Below, piece after piece: positions 61,912-64,000 of a stretch of 64,000 bases of DNA. Under the pieces are notes generated by a model. It did no database searches. It worked only from the letters and a program-made list of their open reading frames with translations, and was not told where the DNA came from. Made by a program: the position numbers and the translations under genes. Numbering within the stretch: the first letter of the stretch is position 1; every line of letters begins with the position of its first letter. Source of the DNA: CAMLJR01 sp964631955 (GTDB taxonomy: Bacteria; Pseudomonadota; Gammaproteobacteria; Pseudomonadales; CAMLJR01); NCBI GenBank assembly GCA_964631955.1, contig CAZWBA010000014.1, positions 1 to 64,000 on the forward strand, given 5' to 3'.

Positions 61912-64000
61912 CTAGAACTTCCAGTTCACTTTCACCGAGGCCGACTGGTTTTCGAAGCCTGAGCGGGCCTCGGCATCGTAGCGAAGCGATACGTCCATCG
62001 TGTCGGTGAGCTGGTACTTCACGCCAGCACCGCCACGGTACAGCCACGCATCCGGCTCGATGCCGCGCGTTGCGAACGAGACACCCGGCGCACCGGCATA
62101 GGCCGCGGTGATCGATGCCTCGCGCGCCATCGTGTCATAGCCGACACCCAGATCCACCGACGCGGTGAGGTGCGTGTCGATGCGGTATTCCAGCTTTCCT
62201 GCCACGCCCACAATGAGCTGTTCCACGTTGCGGCTGTCGACTTCCAGATTCAACGCGCCCGCCCCGGTCTCCCGATAGGCATCATCGTGAATCCGCGAGT
62301 AGTCGGCACGCACCGATGGCGTCAGTGTTATCGCGCTGTTCAGGACGAAGGACTGCGAGAGCCCTACACCGGCATGCGCGCTGATGCTGTCGTAGTCGGA
62401 CTCGGCGACGGTCGAGAAATCCGACATCTTGCGGACGCCCTCGGTGTGATTCCGGCCCAGGTCGACCTGATAGCTCAGCTCGCGCCGGCCACCGAGATCG
62501 TAGGTGCCGTAGCCGATCAACTGGTAGATATCGATATCGGCGCTCTGTGGCGCGATACTGGAGTTTCCGTCGACATTGGCGCTGGCGTACGCAAACGCGA
62601 CGCCCACGGTGTGTCGGGAATGGATTTGACCGTCGACACCCAGCGCCAATCCCCCCGTTTTCGCTTCGAATCCGGCCACGCCGTTGCGATCATCCTGATC
62701 GGCGCGGCTGCCAAACGGCTTGAGCCAGACGTTGCGTTCGGTCAGGAAGGCATCGCCCGACGAGGCACCGTAGCCTCCCTGTCGGGCCTGAATGATGCTG
62801 TTGATGCTGGTCAGTGTATTTTGCGTGCTGAGCATGCTGCCGCCGGTCAGCAGAGGTAATGACTGCGTCACGGCACGGTTGATCTGCGCTTCGCTCCCCG
62901 ATACCGGAATGAAGGCGGCGGCCAGCGCACCCTGCGGATCGCTCGCAAAAGTTGCATCCAGCGCGCGCGCCGCGCCCGTCGCAGGGGTATTGCCGAAGTC
63001 CGACACGATCTGCGTCACCGTGGTAGCCGGGGTCTCGTTGCCGGCATCCGGCGTTGAAATCGTCAGGTCGACATCGTTGGCGCGGTACACAGCGGTGAAG
63101 TCGAACAGAATGCTGTTATCGGTGACCTGCGCGAAGGTGCCGCTGACGCCATCGGTGGCATGCACGACACTGAGCAGAGAGCCGCTCAGCGATGGGCTGC
63201 CGATCACATCGATCGCGAGCGTGCCGTCCAGCTGCGCGGTCCCGTCAACATTCAGCTTGCCGTAGCTGTCGACACCCGATACCGATGTGGTCAGGGTGCC
63301 GGTGCTGCCATTAGTGAAATCCCCATCCACCGACAGCGTCTTGCCGGCGGCGATCGTCGTTGTACCGGCGTTGTTCAGGTCATTGACGCTGGCGTCGTCG
63401 GCGAGCAATTCGGCGAGATAATCGATAACCACCTGACTGCTGCTCAGCGCCGCGCCATCCGTCAGCGCGAGTGTTCCGCCGGCCACCTGCGTGGCGCCGG
63501 TGTAGGTGTTGACGCCGGAGAGCGTGGTGGTGCCGCTGCCTTGCAGCACCAGGCTGCCGAGGCCGGAGATGACGCCGGACAACGTCGCGTCGTGGCCATC
63601 GTTATCGAAGGTATTGAACGCGGAGTTCTCGCCAGCCGATAGCGTAATAGCGCGCGCGCTGCTGAAATCCGCGCTGGTGCGCAGCGTGGCGTTATACAGA
63701 CTCAGCGCGCCGCCGACCGCACCCAGGTTGGCATCGCGATCGACCGCCAGCGTGGTGCCCTCGCCGACCGTGGTACCGCCCTGGTAGGTGTTGGTACCCG
63801 ACAGCGTTTTCGTACCGCCGCTGGCCACCGACAGGCCGCCCGTGCCGGAGATGACGCCGGAGAAGGTAGAGCTGCTGTTGTTGGCACCCACTACCAGCGT
63901 GGCCGAACCCAGCGTGACGTTGCCGCTGCCGGCCAGCGAATCGACGTGCTGGTTGAAGTTGTTCAGATCGAAGGTCGCACCCGAGGCGACCGTCAGTTCC
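61912..64000 (-). CDS. autotransporter (type Va) protein, 3' part only
   Basis: The frame is open through the right window edge, so the signal peptide and most of the passenger are missing. The visible 695 residues start with passenger-type repeats (TFSGVISGTGGLSVASGG, then TLSGVNTYTGATQVAGGTLA), which are autotransporter-associated beta repeats. The C-terminal 270 residues form the autotransporter barrel (NVWLKPFGSRADQ to the terminal NWKF), with the terminal Phe needed for outer-membrane insertion. Function of the passenger unknown; adhesion is the usual role. Confidence 0.92.
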   Translation of the reverse strand, partial: ELTVASGATFDLNNFNQHVDSLAGSGNVTLGSATLVVGANNSSSTFSGVISGTGGLSVASGGTKTLSGTNTYQGGTTVGEGTTLAVDRDANLGAVGGALSLYNATLRTSADFSSARAITLSAGENSAFNTFDNDGHDATLSGVISGLGSLVLQGSGTTTLSGVNTYTGATQVAGGTLALTDGAALSSSQVVIDYLAELLADDASVNDLNNAGTTTIAAGKTLSVDGDFTNGSTGTLTTSVSGVDSYGKLNVDGTAQLDGTLAIDVIGSPSLSGSLLSVVHATDGVSGTFAQVTDNSILFDFTAVYRANDVDLTISTPDAGNETPATTVTQIVSDFGNTPATGAARALDATFASDPQGALAAAFIPVSGSEAQINRAVTQSLPLLTGGSMLSTQNTLTSINSIIQARQGGYGASSGDAFLTERNVWLKPFGSRADQDDRNGVAGFEAKTGGLALGVDGQIHSRHTVGVAFAYASANVDGNSSIAPQSADIDIYQLIGYGTYDLGGRRELSYQVDLGRNHTEGVRKMSDFSTVAESDYDSISAHAGVGLSQSFVLNSAITLTPSVRADYSRIHDDAYRETGAGALNLEVDSRNVEQLIVGVAGKLEYRIDTHLTASVDLGVGYDTMAREASITAAYAGAPGVSFATRGIEPDAWLYRGGAGVKYQLTDTMDVSLRYDAEARSGFENQSASVKVNWKF

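Noticed and set aside
62170..62859. Plus-strand open frame opposite the autotransporter barrel
   Set aside because: Shadow of a GC-rich coding region; no motif, while the minus strand has a continuous autotransporter barrel.

Overview
The window is the replication-origin neighbourhood of a gammaproteobacterial chromosome. The order atpI-B-E-F-H-A-G-D, parB, parA, rsmG, mnmG, mnmE, yidC, yidD, rnpA, rpmH, dnaA, dnaN, recF, gyrB is that of the Pseudomonas/Cellvibrio side of the class. The parS-like sites match the Pseudomonas type. The exact genus cannot be read from this sequence. Every core gene left of about 20.2 kb is on the minus strand and dnaA to gyrB are on the plus strand, so the coding strand switches at the rpmH-dnaA gap, which also holds three perfect DnaA boxes and an AT-rich tract.

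Layout. 1-6 kb: F1Fo ATP synthase operon (atpD cut by the window edge). 6.2-10.6 kb: chromosome partitioning and tRNA/rRNA modification genes. 10.6-11.2 kb: a non-coding stretch with DnaA-box-like sites, a second origin candidate. 11.2-16.1 kb: a hybrid sensor kinase, a periplasmic binding protein and a TonB-dependent receptor. 16.2-20.2 kb: mnmE, yidC, yidD, rnpA, rpmH. 20.4-26.9 kb: oriC, dnaA, dnaN, recF with two parS-like sites, gyrB and its terminator.

From 27.1 to about 58.3 kb lies an accessory region with more AT, broken strand order and defence or repair functions. 27.2-31.7 kb is a type III CBASS anti-phage operon (CapP, CapH, CdnC-like cyclase, HORMA protein, TRIP13-like ATPase, NucC nuclease). 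31.9-38.3 kb is a Tn7-like transposition module (Xre regulator, TnsA, TnsB, TnsC, TniQ). 38.5-43.7 kb holds a GIY-YIG-like protein, a RES-domain protein and a type IIG restriction-modification enzyme. 43.8-50.2 kb is an RNA-repair (rtc) operon: RtcR, a sigma-54 promoter, a Ro60-like protein (Rsr), four tandem Y RNAs that carry permuted tRNA mimics, RtcB ligase and RtcA cyclase. 50.5-58.2 kb has an alpha/beta hydrolase with a long helical tail, an HD-family protein, three unrecognised genes, two copies of a ParD-like antitoxin flanking a Fic protein, and small remnants.

58.4-64 kb: a NERD-nuclease/UvrD-like helicase, a cold-shock/DUF1294 membrane protein, an alpha/beta hydrolase with a lipoprotein-like leader and the 3' part of an autotransporter gene.

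Most distinctive signal: the 47.27-47.80 kb array. Four RNAs share one bulged Y-RNA stem design but carry tRNA cores opened at different places: two at the anticodon arm and one (copy 4) inside the D loop with an anticodon-arm-like UUCG hairpin retained. They lie between the genes for Rsr, their predicted protein partner, and RtcB, an RNA ligase.
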